This document shows, piece by piece, positions 19,846-29,919 of a stretch of 31,680 nucleotides of DNA. Source of the stretch: JAZSQZ01 sp045538175 (GTDB lineage Bacteria; Bacillota; Clostridia; Christensenellales; UBA1242); assembly GCA_045538175.1 (NCBI GenBank), contig JAZSQZ010000152.1, positions 1 to 31,680 of the forward strand, written 5' to 3'. Position 1 is the stretch's first letter. Each line of letters opens with the position of its first letter. The notes below the pieces were generated by a model. The model was not told the origin of the DNA and made no database searches. It saw only the letters and a program-made list of their open reading frames with translations. The translations under genes were made by a program, and so were the position numbers.

Positions 19846-22800
19846 ATGGTTAACTTAATTTACGGAAACAATTGTTATGATTGCGATAGGGCAATTTTAG
19901 AAAGGTTAAAAGAAAACAGGTTAGACGAAGGCGCTAACCATATTTTGCTTGTGCCTGATAAGTTTTCTGTTAGTATGGAAAAAATGGTTTTTAATCATTT
20001 GGATATTGAGAGTTTTTGTGATATTGAAGTATATACACTAACTCGTCTTGCAAACGAAACAATAAAAAAACAAAATGTTTTAGACAAGACAAGTGCAGTT
20101 ATGCTTATACAAAAAATTATTCTTAACAACTTTGATAAGTTTGCTTGTTTTTCAAAAGCAGTTAAGGACACAAAATTTGCAACAACAATTTACGAAACAA
20201 TCAATCAACTTAAAAGTTGCAAGATAAGTTTTGAAGACTTAAAAAATGATGGCAGTGATATTCTTTCTTTAAAATTAAAAGACATAGCAACAATATATGA
20301 AGAATACGAAAAGTGTTTAACAAATGGTACAATTGATGCAAACGATAGGCTCGACTTGTTGCTTGAAGAAATCAAAAACAGTGACCATATTAAAAACTCA
20401 CATATTTATATTACACACTTTGACAACCTTACAAAGCAAGGATATCTTGTTATTGAAGAAATGTTTAAGTATTGCAAGAGTGTAACTGTTTCTTGTGTGC
20501 AATCTGAAAACTTAATAAATGGTCATATTTATTTAAACGACGTAAAAGAAAATGTTTTACGCATTTGTAGAAAACTTAATATCGAGCCACAAATTATTCA
20601 AAGTCAAAACGAATTAAAAGGTGTTTTTAAGTTTATAGGAGACAATCTGTTTTCATATAAGACTCGCTCAATAAATGCACCAAGCGATGTGATTTCTGTT
20701 TGGGAAGGAGAAGACTTTGCTGATGAAGTAAAGATGTGTGCGATAAATATTCGAAAAGAAATCATATCAAAAAATTTAAGATATAAAGATTTTGCAGTTG
20801 CTGTAAATGGATTAGAAGAGAGCAAAGCAATCATTGAAAAGATTTTTAATGAATATGGCATCTCATACTTTATTGACACAAGTTACGAGTTTTCAAAAAC
20901 CATACTTGTTAAATTTATAAACGACTGTTTTAATTTGTATCTAAATGGTTTTACAACAAGAAAAGTTTTATCTATTATCAAAAACCCAATCTTAAACTAT
21001 GATAATGATTTGGTGTTTGATTTTGAAGATTATGTCCTTAAATACAAGGTTTTAAATTTATCATATCTAAAAACTATAAACTTTTCTTCAAAAAACACAA
21101 ATTACGAAAACTTTAATGTTATAAGAGAAGACTTTATTAAAAAGATAGAGCCATTTTTTGATGCACTTAAAAACTCAAAAACTGTAAAAGATTACATAGG
21201 CTCGATTGATATTTTATTAAACAATTTTGGTGTTTTTGAAAGTATCAATTTACTTCAAGAAAAGTTGATAAAAGAAGGTGACTTAAAAACTGCAAGAATT
21301 TTATCACAACTTGAAGGGAAGTTTAAAAAAGTTATCTCAAGCATAGAAGGAATTTTGAGTGACACCGAGTTTGATGAAAACGAATTCTTTGATGTTTTAA
21401 GTTCGGGTGTAGACGCTGTTAAAATTTCTTTAACTCCACTTCAACTAGATGGTGTTTTTGTAGGCGATAGCTTGGCAAGTTTTTATAATCCTGTAAAAGT
21501 TTTGTTTGTTTTGGGTTGTTGTGAAGGTTCATTTCCAAAACAAAATCAAGATGTCGGTGTTATATCAGATAAAGAAATTAAAGTATTAGAAAATTCTTAC
21601 AAAATCGAACCTACCATCGCAACAATAAACTTGCGTCAAAGGTTTACTATATTTTCGCTTTTACTTCTTCCAAAAGAGAGATTGTATTTAAGTTATAGTT
21701 TAAAAACACTTTCAGGCGCAATTGCAACAAAGAGTAATGTTGTAAATCAACTTCAAAAAATGTTTTTGGTTAAAGACCGAAACGGAAAATCGCAAGACCT
21801 TCCAACATATAAGATAGACAGAAACTTAAACACTTTTGTTGAAAACTTGTCAACAAAACAAAACGCAAAACAGTATCTTATAAATGGTTTAAGATATATT
21901 TATGATGGAAGCAAATTCTGTAATCTTGATGAATATATCGAGCTCTTTAATTACTTTAAGCAAAACGGCGAAGAAGTTGCTGTATCAAATTTTAAGTATG
22001 ATAATAGTAAGCGTAGCATAAAAACAAATCTATTTTTTAGAAAATCTACTTTTGGTGTTTCTGAAGTGGAAAGTTTTATGCTTTGTCCTTTTATTCATTA
22101 TATGAATTATGGCCTTAGAGTAAAAGAAAAAGACCTTGGCGAATTAGATCAAATGAATGTTGGTAACATTATGCACGCTGTCGCAGAAATGTTTAATAAG
22201 CAAAACAACTTACCGATAGAAGATGGTATGGTTGAAGATGTGGTCTTAAAAATATTTGATAAAGCTTTAAGCGAAGAAGCATATGAAGGAATTGTAAACA
22301 ACATTTCAAACAAAATTCAAATTGATAATTTGCAAAAGGAAGCCATTAGGTTTTGTAGGGCTATAAACGAGCAATCAAAACACACTGAATTTAAAACAAT
22401 TCTTTGCGAAGCGTTTTTTGATGACAAAAATAAAATTAAGGGTATAGGGATAACAATAGGCAACAAGACAATAAGGCTTGTCGGTGCTGTTGATAGAATT
22501 GATACTTTTAAAGATTACTTTAGAATAATTGACTATAAAACAGGTAAGTGTGATATTTCATTTGCTGAACTTTATTATGGTAAGAAAATTCAGTTGTATG
22601 TATATCAAAATGTTGTTGAAAATAGTTTAAAGTTAAAGCCTGCAGGGGCATACTATTTCCCTGTAAAGAATTCTTTTAACGATGAAGAAAACACAACAAA
22701 CTATAAACTTAAAGGTTACACTGTTTTTGACGAAGAAGTTATTTATGCTACAGATGATAATTTGATAGCAGGGCAATCAAGTGACATTATTTATGTTAAG

Positions 22801-23100
22801 AAAAACAAACCAAACAAAGATGGCTCTGTAAACTTTAATTATTATTCAAAACTATTAAAACAAAGCGACCTAAAAAACTTGGGTGAATATGCTGTAGATA
22901 TTTTATCAAAGGCTTGTAAAGATATTTTGGGTGGCGAAATTTCACCAAGCCCATTAAGTTTAGATGGAAACATTTTCTGTGATAAATGCAAATATAGGTC
23001 AATTTGTCGTTATGACGATTCTCTTAAAAACAGACCAAGGGTTAATAACTACAAAATTGATATAAACACTTTTAAAAGGGGGCAAGATGGAGAAGAATAA
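19846..23100 (+). CDS. addB: AddB, helicase-nuclease subunit with Fe-S cluster
   Basis: AddAB resects double-strand DNA breaks up to a Chi site for RecA-dependent repair, the Firmicutes counterpart of RecBCD. Seen in 1084 aa: helicase-like N-terminal half, SEVESFMLCPFIHYMNYGLR, a C-terminal PD-(D/E)xK nuclease with D883, D896 and K898 (VDRID and DYKTGK), and four cysteines placed as in the Fe-S cluster (C747, C1045, C1048, C1054; CxxC then x5 then C). Odd feature: the usual N-terminal Walker A (YGRxGSGKS) is replaced by YGNNCYDCDRA, so the AddB ATP site looks lost. Length matches the family (about 1100-1170). addA overlaps its last 14 bases, so translation is coupled. Confidence 0.93.
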   Translation: MVNLIYGNNCYDCDRAILERLKENRLDEGANHILLVPDKFSVSMEKMVFNHLDIESFCDIEVYTLTRLANETIKKQNVLDKTSAVMLIQKIILNNFDKFACFSKAVKDTKFATTIYETINQLKSCKISFEDLKNDGSDILSLKLKDIATIYEEYEKCLTNGTIDANDRLDLLLEEIKNSDHIKNSHIYITHFDNLTKQGYLVIEEMFKYCKSVTVSCVQSENLINGHIYLNDVKENVLRICRKLNIEPQIIQSQNELKGVFKFIGDNLFSYKTRSINAPSDVISVWEGEDFADEVKMCAINIRKEIISKNLRYKDFAVAVNGLEESKAIIEKIFNEYGISYFIDTSYEFSKTILVKFINDCFNLYLNGFTTRKVLSIIKNPILNYDNDLVFDFEDYVLKYKVLNLSYLKTINFSSKNTNYENFNVIREDFIKKIEPFFDALKNSKTVKDYIGSIDILLNNFGVFESINLLQEKLIKEGDLKTARILSQLEGKFKKVISSIEGILSDTEFDENEFFDVLSSGVDAVKISLTPLQLDGVFVGDSLASFYNPVKVLFVLGCCEGSFPKQNQDVGVISDKEIKVLENSYKIEPTIATINLRQRFTIFSLLLLPKERLYLSYSLKTLSGAIATKSNVVNQLQKMFLVKDRNGKSQDLPTYKIDRNLNTFVENLSTKQNAKQYLINGLRYIYDGSKFCNLDEYIELFNYFKQNGEEVAVSNFKYDNSKRSIKTNLFFRKSTFGVSEVESFMLCPFIHYMNYGLRVKEKDLGELDQMNVGNIMHAVAEMFNKQNNLPIEDGMVEDVVLKIFDKALSEEAYEGIVNNISNKIQIDNLQKEAIRFCRAINEQSKHTEFKTILCEAFFDDKNKIKGIGITIGNKTIRLVGAVDRIDTFKDYFRIIDYKTGKCDISFAELYYGKKIQLYVYQNVVENSLKLKPAGAYYFPVKNSFNDEENTTNYKLKGYTVFDEEVIYATDDNLIAGQSSDIIYVKKNKPNKDGSVNFNYYSKLLKQSDLKNLGEYAVDILSKACKDILGGEISPSPLSLDGNIFCDKCKYRSICRYDDSLKNRPRVNNYKIDINTFKRGQDGEE

Positions 23101-26100
23101 CGACGAAGTAAAAACTGACAAAATCGAGTTTACTGATTCGCAAGAAAAAGTTATAGAAATCAATGATTCAAACTTGCTTGTTTCTGCATCTGCCGGAAGT
23201 GGTAAAACTGCAACAATCATAGAAAAGATTGCAAGAGAAATTAAAGACGGCAAAGTAAATGTTGATGAACTTTTGGTTGTAACTTTTACAGAAGCTGCAA
23301 GTTTAGAAATGAAAACAAGATTATACAACAAACTTGTAGAGTATGCTGATGATAGCGAAATTGTAAGAGAAGCTTTGCAAAAAATTTCTACTGCAGACAT
23401 TTGTACATTGCATAGTTTTTGTGCAAAGGTTATAAGACAAAACTTTTACGAAACAAATCTAAACGCTTCATTTGCTGTTCTTCCTGATATGGACAGCAAA
23501 CTTTTAAAAGCACAAGCACTTGATAAAATTATTGACGACTATATAAAAAAGGACGACAAAGATTTTTCTTTGCTTTGCGAAACTTTTGATAGAGATAGGA
23601 CAAATTCAAACCTTAAAAACAATATCTTATCTTTGTATGAATTTTTATGTGCACAAGAAGATAGGGATAAGTTTGAAAAGGATATAGCTTGTTCTTGTTA
23701 TGAAAGTGATTTTTTAAAGAATCCTGCAATATTGCGCCTTAACAAAAAAATCATTGATAAAATGCTATATATAAAGAAATTGATAGAAAAATCTTTAATC
23801 GAAGCAGAAGGCATAAGTTGTGTCCCTTTTGTTGCTTTGTTTGAAGATGTCTTAAAACAACTTATTCCTTTTAATAAGAAAAATACTTTTGAAGAAAATT
23901 TTTATCATTTAAACAATTTTAGTTTGCCTAAAATGGTTGGAAAGATTGATGAACAATTTGCTTCTTTTAAAGAAAGAAAAGTTGGTCTTTGGGCATATAT
24001 CAAAGCAATTGTTGACAAACTTAAGTCACTTTGTGGCACAAGCAATATTGATACATTAAAACAAAATTTGTCTGTTGCAGGTAAAAGTTTAAACAAACTT
24101 ATGGAAGCAACAAACAAATTTAGACAAGAATATTCAAAAGCAAAAAAGCAAAGAAATGCTGTTGACTTTAACGACTTGGAAAGTTATTGTATTTCAATTT
24201 TGGAAAACAAAACAATAAGAGAACAAATTTCTAAAAACTTTAAGCAAATCTTTGTTGATGAGTATCAAGACATAAACCCAATACAAGAGAGAATTTTGCA
24301 AAAATTAACTCTTGGTGACAATATGGTTATGGTAGGAGATATAAAGCAAAGTATTTATGGCTTTAGAAATAGCACTCCTGCGATATTTATGGGTAAAAAA
24401 GAAATTTACGAAAACTATGGTGGTGGGGTGGTTATAAAGTTAAATGAAAACTTTAGAAGTGACCCTGAAATTTTAAATTTCGTAAATGATGTTTTCAAAG
24501 TCTGTATGACCGAAGACAATGGTGGTGTAAACTATCATAAAGACGGTATGCTTAAAGGTAAAAGCAAATATCAAACTTGCAACGATATTCCAAAAGTTGT
24601 TGTAAAAATTATTGATACACAAACCGAAAAAGAAGAAAAAGAAAGATGTGATGGCACAGTTTATTCTGTTGTAGAAGATGACAGTAAGTATGTAAAACGC
24701 CTTAGCGAATCTGTTTGTGAAGCACGCCTTATTGCAGATTCAATAAATAATCTTATCGGCAAAAAGATATACGACTTAAAGTCAAAAACCGAAAAAGAAA
24801 TTACATATAAAGATATTACTATTATGTGTAGGACAAATAGCATCTTAAAAGAAATCTGTCAAGAATTATCAAATCAAAATATTCCTGTGCTTGCAAAGTC
24901 TAATGAAAACTTATATAAAAACACAGATGTTTTGTTTTTGGTGTCTTTGCTAAAACTTATAAACAACCCACATGATGATTTAAGTTTGGTTACAGTTTTA
25001 AGCAATCCTATTTTCGATATTTCTTTTGACGACTTAGCAGAAATAAAGGTTAACACAAATTGTGATAATTTTTATATGTCTGTAAAAGAATATCTACTTA
25101 ACAATAAAAATCAAATATGTGAAAAAATAAATAATGTATTATCTGTTATAGATGACGCTAGAGAAAAAATTGTTTTTTCTTCTATTTATGAAATCTTGCA
25201 TTATTTTCAAAATCAATTTGATTTTATGAATTTTTATTTGTCTTTGCCTAATGGTAGAAAAAGACACAAAACAATCACACAATTTATAAACCACTTTTTA
25301 TCTGCAAGTTACAACGAAAACTTGGTTGATTATATTGATTATGTCGACAATTTTGCAAGCAACGCTGTTGCAGATTTTTCTGTTGTAAGCAGCGATAATA
25401 GTGTAAAACTTGAAACTATTCACGCAAGCAAGGGGTTAGAATATCCTATTGTTTTTGTTGCTGGTTGTGGGGCAGGTTTTTCGAATATGAGTTTTAGAGA
25501 TGATGTTTTGAAAAACTCTGAGTTGGGTTTAGGTGTAGATTGTTATGACCTTTTAGCACACAAAAAAGAAAAGACAGTTGCACGAAATGTTATTGCCGAT
25601 AAAATTAGAGAAGAAGAAGCAATGGAAGAAATGCGTCTTTTATATGTTGCTTTAACTCGTGCAAAAAATCATTTATTTATTATAGGTGACTTAAACAGCA
25701 AGAATTTATCAACAGACGACGAAGGATTTGTTGATGACGCAAAATGTTATCTTGATTGGATTATTAAGGCATTTAAGTCAACAACAATTTCAGGTATCAA
25801 AAACAACAAAAAAGGCGTCACTCAAAAAATAAGTGACGGTGGTGTTGTTAGAATTGACACTTTCTTAAAAGAAGAATTTGAAAGGGAAGATGTTGAAGAA
25901 GATGTCGAGATTGACTTTGGCTTAAAGTGTTCAAACCACAACTTTGGTGAGTATTTTGATTATAAATACTTAAATCAAAAAAGCACAGAGTTGGCTGAGA
26001 AAAATACTGTTACAAATGTCGTAAAAGAAAATGAATTGTTTGAAGCAGTAAACTATGAACCTATAAACTTTACAACAAAAGAAAATCAAAATTATCAAGA

Positions 26101-26599
26101 CTTCGATTATGCAAAACTTGGTACTTGTTATCATAATATTTTACAAAAAATTTCTTTTGAAAATAGCGACTTAAATTATATAAAAAGTTTTATTGAAAAA
26201 GAAAAAGAGTTGTATCCTGAAGATAGAAATTATTATGATAAAGTAGAGCCCGAAAAGATAAAAAAAGCAATCGAAGAGATAAATAAATTAAACTACCGAA
26301 CACTCGTTCGGGAAAAGCGTTTTATTATGTATGTTCCACACAAAAACATTGTAGAAAATTCTACCGTTGAAGATAGGGTTTTGATACAAGGTATAGTTGA
26401 CCTTTTAGTTATGTGTGAAAACAAAAACATAATCATAGATTATAAGACAACAAAGGTGAAAAACGGCGACCAATTGGTCGAAAAATACGCCTTACAACTT
26501 AAATTATATAGGCAGGCAATCGAGAAGGCGATGGGTATAAAAGTAGACGAATTATGGATTTATTCCTTATTTTTGGATAAATTAGTAAAAATTGATTAA
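23087..26599 (+). CDS. addA: AddA, ATP-dependent helicase-nuclease subunit
   Basis: AddA is the active SF1A helicase plus nuclease partner of AddB. Seen in 1170 aa: Walker A ASAGSGKT (34-41), motif II VDEYQDINPIQ, GDIKQSIYGFR, the motif LNENFRSDPEIL, TIHASKGLEYPIVFVAG, LLYVALTRAKNHLFIIG, and the C-terminal nuclease with D1105 (GIVDLL), D1118 and K1120 (DYKTTK). All helicase motifs are intact, so this subunit can provide the motor. Start ATG 23087 follows an AAAAGGGGG purine run, within the addB end. Length is within the family range (1150-1250). Confidence 0.95.
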   Translation: MEKNNDEVKTDKIEFTDSQEKVIEINDSNLLVSASAGSGKTATIIEKIAREIKDGKVNVDELLVVTFTEAASLEMKTRLYNKLVEYADDSEIVREALQKISTADICTLHSFCAKVIRQNFYETNLNASFAVLPDMDSKLLKAQALDKIIDDYIKKDDKDFSLLCETFDRDRTNSNLKNNILSLYEFLCAQEDRDKFEKDIACSCYESDFLKNPAILRLNKKIIDKMLYIKKLIEKSLIEAEGISCVPFVALFEDVLKQLIPFNKKNTFEENFYHLNNFSLPKMVGKIDEQFASFKERKVGLWAYIKAIVDKLKSLCGTSNIDTLKQNLSVAGKSLNKLMEATNKFRQEYSKAKKQRNAVDFNDLESYCISILENKTIREQISKNFKQIFVDEYQDINPIQERILQKLTLGDNMVMVGDIKQSIYGFRNSTPAIFMGKKEIYENYGGGVVIKLNENFRSDPEILNFVNDVFKVCMTEDNGGVNYHKDGMLKGKSKYQTCNDIPKVVVKIIDTQTEKEEKERCDGTVYSVVEDDSKYVKRLSESVCEARLIADSINNLIGKKIYDLKSKTEKEITYKDITIMCRTNSILKEICQELSNQNIPVLAKSNENLYKNTDVLFLVSLLKLINNPHDDLSLVTVLSNPIFDISFDDLAEIKVNTNCDNFYMSVKEYLLNNKNQICEKINNVLSVIDDAREKIVFSSIYEILHYFQNQFDFMNFYLSLPNGRKRHKTITQFINHFLSASYNENLVDYIDYVDNFASNAVADFSVVSSDNSVKLETIHASKGLEYPIVFVAGCGAGFSNMSFRDDVLKNSELGLGVDCYDLLAHKKEKTVARNVIADKIREEEAMEEMRLLYVALTRAKNHLFIIGDLNSKNLSTDDEGFVDDAKCYLDWIIKAFKSTTISGIKNNKKGVTQKISDGGVVRIDTFLKEEFEREDVEEDVEIDFGLKCSNHNFGEYFDYKYLNQKSTELAEKNTVTNVVKENELFEAVNYEPINFTTKENQNYQDFDYAKLGTCYHNILQKISFENSDLNYIKSFIEKEKELYPEDRNYYDKVEPEKIKKAIEEINKLNYRTLVREKRFIMYVPHKNIVENSTVEDRVLIQGIVDLLVMCENKNIIIDYKTTKVKNGDQLVEKYALQLKLYRQAIEKAMGIKVDELWIYSLFLDKLVKID

Positions 26600-26640
26600 A
26601 ATTTTAAAATAAGTTGCGTTTATTTGTTTGTTTTTTATTT

Positions 26641-26668
26641 TTGTTTTGTGTTATACTACACATATAAT
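26641..26668 (+). promoter_or_regulatory. Promoter of the coiled-coil membrane gene
   Basis: TTGTTT (26641-26646) and TATAAT (26663-26668), 16 bp apart; a second overlapping candidate is TATACT at 26652-26657. The leader of about 45 nt contains the palindrome ATATTTTAAAATAT before the SD. Confidence 0.55.
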
Positions 26669-26720
26669 TGATTGGCTAGATATATATTTTAAAATATAAA
26701 AACAAACAAGGAGAAAAGGT

Positions 26721-28949
26721 ATGAACTTTTTTGGATTGGGCGAAGCTAATATTTTTGATAAGGTTTCAGATTTCTTTAACCTTATCACAAGCGAAATGGG
26801 CATTCTTTATTGGTCAATAGGTGCATTGGCTTTAATGATTGTCGCATTCGTTGTTCTTTTGGTTCTTACAAAAAAATCTTACGAAGTTACATTGCTTGCA
26901 AGCGTTGAAAAACTTAACAGATATTTTTTGTCTAAACCTTTTATCACCGAAGAAAACTTGGTTGAGTTTAACCTTAAGATGAAAAGGGTTCCAAAGGTTT
27001 TAAGAACACATTGGCAAATGTATATGTTAAACAGGGAAGATACTCCTAGTGCATACATCAATGTTGACAGTTGTATCGATAAGCCTTTAAGAACAAGCGC
27101 TATCGAAAAGAATATGAAAAACTTTGCAACATTTACAATTCTTTTGGTTGCACTTTCATTGTTGGTTGGTTTTGGTGCTATCGGCTCAAGCAGTCTTGCT
27201 ATTGCTGAAGTTATTTTTCAATCATTGATTGTTCCTTGTATTATCACATTCCTTTATACAATGTTCCAACTTATTATGAACGCTTGGAAAAATGCTATCT
27301 ACTTTGACTTGTATGATACATTCCCAATGTTTGAAAGAAACTTAAACAAAGCTGTTTCAACTTTACCACCATATGTTGACTACGAAATTCTTTTCACTAA
27401 GAAAGAAATTAGAGATGGTATTCCTGTACTTCAACAATACTTAGAAAAGAGAGCATTACTCGAACAAGAAGAATTAGAAAAAGCAAGATTAAATGCTGTT
27501 GCTTGTGAAGAGTATGACTTTGCTGAACTTGGTATCGATGGCTCACTTGTTTTGGAAAGAGCTATGAAGGAAACTGAAACATTCCTTTCAAGTAAGAGAA
27601 GACTTCAAACTGAATGCGATCAAATTGAAGCTGAAAAAGAAAACTATAAAAAGAACTTCGAATCAACTTCAAAAGAATATCAAAGAAAACTTGCTGCTAG
27701 TAGAGAAAACTTAGAGAGTTTGAGACAACAACAAGAAAGTTCTACAAACCGTATCGAAGCTAACTATATTAGAAAGCAACAATCTGACGAAATCAAGAAA
27801 CAACAACAAATCGAAAAAGACAGTGACGAAGCAACTGCAAAATATAAAGAAGAACAAGCATCACTCGAAGAAGAAATCAATAAGAGAAAAGAAGAGATTG
27901 AAGAAAAGAGAAAGTTTGTTGAACAAGCTATGCTTCTTGAATTCAAACACTATGCTAACGTTCTTTACAAACGTCTTGCAGATTTTGCTGCAACACAAAG
28001 TAATCAAAAATTAGAAAAACTTGTTGCTGAAAACAATGACCTTAAATCTTTGGTTGAAGATATGCAAGGTTTCAGTGATGAAGCAACTCAACCTACTGTA
28101 AATCCAGCTGATATGGTTCAAGCAGAAGAAATTGCTCCAGAAAGCTTGTACGAAATGACTGAAGAAGAAGTTGCACAAACAGCTCAAGAAAACTATGAAA
28201 TCATAGAACAAAAAGATGCTGAAATTAAGAGCAACGAAGAACAAGAAAAGAAAGAAGCACAAGAAGCTGCTGAAAAAGCTGCACTTGAAACTGTTGAAGC
28301 AGTTGAAAATGCTGGTAGCGAACTTAAAGGCGAAGACGAAATTACAGGCGATGGCGACACAACTGTTGTTGACGACGGAACTGTTGATGGTGGTATGACA
28401 CCTGAAGCAACAGTAATGCCTGAAGAAACACCAGCAGAAGAAGTTGTCGAAGAAGCTGTTGTAGAACCTGCACCTGAAGTTGTAGAAACTGTACAACCAG
28501 AAGAAGTAATTACAGAAAACGACTTAGACGAACTTCAAAAGAAGATTGATGAAGAAAGCAACAACCTTGCAAAACAAAAGCAAGAGTTTAATGAGGAAAT
28601 CGACAAAACAATTTCAAAAATCCCTGTTGAAGAAGAAGTTGTTGAAGAAGTCGTAGAAGAACCTGTTGAAGAAATCGAAGAAGTAGAAGAAGTAGAAGAA
28701 GTTGAAGAAGAACCTGCTGAAGAAGAAGACGAAGACGAAGGTTTTGACTTAACAGCACTTACTCCAAAAACAACTGCACCTTCAAGAAGACCTGCACCTA
28801 GAAGATCAAATGCAAGCGCTAGAACAAGTGCTGCAAGAAAGAAACCTGCAAAGGCAAGAGAAAGAACAGGTGGCAGAAACGATTCAAACAGTGCAATTGA
28901 TGCAATCAATGCAGAAATGCAAAATCTTCTTAAAAACGTAAAGAAATAA
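26721..28949 (+). CDS. Membrane protein with long coiled coil and acidic and basic tails (742 aa)
   Basis: Start ATG 26721 follows AAGGAGAAAAGG. Three membrane segments are seen (about 28-50, 137-154, 158-185) with a cytoplasmic loop of about 85 residues after the first. Then comes a soluble region, and a strong coiled coil (about 275-425) rich in Glu, Gln, Lys and Arg. After about residue 460 it is disordered, with Glu/Val/Pro-rich repeats such as VEEVVEEP (about 635-670), and the last 55 residues are basic (Arg, Ala, Ser, Lys). The TM, long loop, TM-TM layout and coiled-coil extension recall MotA/TolQ/ExbB-like stators, but no conserved stator residues can be asserted and no MotB-like partner is adjacent. 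Function unknown; a cell-envelope or chromosome scaffold role is only a guess. Confidence 0.82.
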   Translation: MNFFGLGEANIFDKVSDFFNLITSEMGILYWSIGALALMIVAFVVLLVLTKKSYEVTLLASVEKLNRYFLSKPFITEENLVEFNLKMKRVPKVLRTHWQMYMLNREDTPSAYINVDSCIDKPLRTSAIEKNMKNFATFTILLVALSLLVGFGAIGSSSLAIAEVIFQSLIVPCIITFLYTMFQLIMNAWKNAIYFDLYDTFPMFERNLNKAVSTLPPYVDYEILFTKKEIRDGIPVLQQYLEKRALLEQEELEKARLNAVACEEYDFAELGIDGSLVLERAMKETETFLSSKRRLQTECDQIEAEKENYKKNFESTSKEYQRKLAASRENLESLRQQQESSTNRIEANYIRKQQSDEIKKQQQIEKDSDEATAKYKEEQASLEEEINKRKEEIEEKRKFVEQAMLLEFKHYANVLYKRLADFAATQSNQKLEKLVAENNDLKSLVEDMQGFSDEATQPTVNPADMVQAEEIAPESLYEMTEEEVAQTAQENYEIIEQKDAEIKSNEEQEKKEAQEAAEKAALETVEAVENAGSELKGEDEITGDGDTTVVDDGTVDGGMTPEATVMPEETPAEEVVEEAVVEPAPEVVETVQPEEVITENDLDELQKKIDEESNNLAKQKQEFNEEIDKTISKIPVEEEVVEEVVEEPVEEIEEVEEVEEVEEEPAEEEDEDEGFDLTALTPKTTAPSRRPAPRRSNASARTSAARKKPAKARERTGGRNDSNSAIDAINAEMQNLLKNVKK

Positions 28950-28962
28950 TAAAAAAATAAAA

Positions 28963-28999
28963 GGCATTATAATCTTATGATTATGATGTCTTTTTTTTT
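28963..28999. terminator. Bidirectional terminator
   Basis: GGCATTATAATC (28963-28974) pairs with GATTATGATGTC (28979-28990) with two G-U pairs, loop TTAT, with T residues after and A residues before, between two converging genes. Confidence 0.85.
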
Positions 29000-29003
29000 G
29001 TTT

Positions 29004-29783
29004 CTATATTCTAGCTTTGCTAAACACTGCAAGTTCACTTATTTTATTGTGCAATTTTGCATACTCAAGATTTTTTGAAGTTATTATGTTATCTTTTTTT
29101 ATAATTATCTCATTGTTTATACCATACACCGTTTTTGTTGCCTTTCTTCCTAGTAAAAAGTTTTGATTGCTGAGTATGCGTTGTTGGTTTATCCCTTCGT
29201 TTATAATAAAGTTCTTTTTTGTGTCTAAAGTTTCTATATCTTCAATTTTTGGTGGGGTAATAATTTTTTCTTCAACCGGTTGAATTGAAACAACTGTTTT
29301 TATTTCTTCTTGTTTAATCTTAAGTTTTGGTTTGAAGTTTGTGATGCTTATTTTTTTCTCTTCTGTATTTACTATAATTAAAGTTTTGCCGATATTGATA
29401 ATTTTATTAGGAGCATAAACATCTTCTTCTATATAAAAGTTTTCTATGTAAAAGTTTTTGCTTAATTCTAAGTTTTTTAGTCTTCCTAACATTTTCCCAT
29501 CAATTGTGCAACAGGAAAGATTTATAGGGTTGTTTTTTAAGTTGTCGTTTATTGTAGATAGTTGAAAAACGCCATCGTTGTTTTTTATTGTGATTGCGTT
29601 TTCGCCAATCATATATATCTTATTTATATCAAGAGCAAACTCTTCGTCGTCTTCATCAAAAAGTATAAGCCATTTTGCTTGTTTGAACTTTTCATCAAAA
29701 CTTATGTTTTTTACGGTGCCTTCATATTTTCCACTATAAAGGTTTACAACAGGCTTTGACAAAATGTCGCTTAATTTATACAT
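29004..29783 (-). CDS. PRC-barrel domain protein (259 aa)
   Basis: PRC-barrels are small beta-barrels in RNA-processing (RimM) and other proteins. Seen: a first barrel (1-68; MYKLSDILSKPVVNLYSGKY, then a KxxxAxWLILFDEDDEEFALD stretch), a second one (about 82-140; GKMLGRLKNLELS), a low-complexity linker (about 150-190), and a C-terminal module (about 210-255) with LLGRKATKTVYGINNEII and KLHNKISELAVF, which resembles a block common in clostridial PRC proteins. Start ATG 29783 follows AGGAGG. The two barrels plus the C-terminal module are typical of uncharacterised clostridial proteins. Divergent from the SPFH gene. Confidence 0.78.
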   Translation of the reverse strand: MYKLSDILSKPVVNLYSGKYEGTVKNISFDEKFKQAKWLILFDEDDEEFALDINKIYMIGENAITIKNNDGVFQLSTINDNLKNNPINLSCCTIDGKMLGRLKNLELSKNFYIENFYIEEDVYAPNKIINIGKTLIIVNTEEKKISITNFKPKLKIKQEEIKTVVSIQPVEEKIITPPKIEDIETLDTKKNFIINEGINQQRILSNQNFLLGRKATKTVYGINNEIIIKKDNIITSKNLEYAKLHNKISELAVFSKARI

Positions 29784-29856
29784 ATATCCTCCTATAATCG
29801 TCGGCTTAATAATAATATATATGAAGGGTAGTCTTGTTTTAGTATTATAAATTTTG

Positions 29857-29886
29857 TTGACGACCTTAAAATTTTTGTGTTAAACT
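29857..29886 (+). promoter_or_regulatory. SPFH gene promoter
   Basis: TTGACG (29857-29862) and TAAACT (29881-29886), 18 bp apart, in the 136-bp divergent gap between the PRC-barrel and SPFH genes. Confidence 0.5.
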
Positions 29887-29919
29887 TTAAAGGTTAATAG
29901 ATAATTTATCGGAATTGCT

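Noticed and set aside
26721..28949. ZorA-like antiphage defence protein
   Set aside because: The coiled-coil and TM plan is only superficially similar; there is no ZorB/MotB partner and no other defence genes are adjacent.
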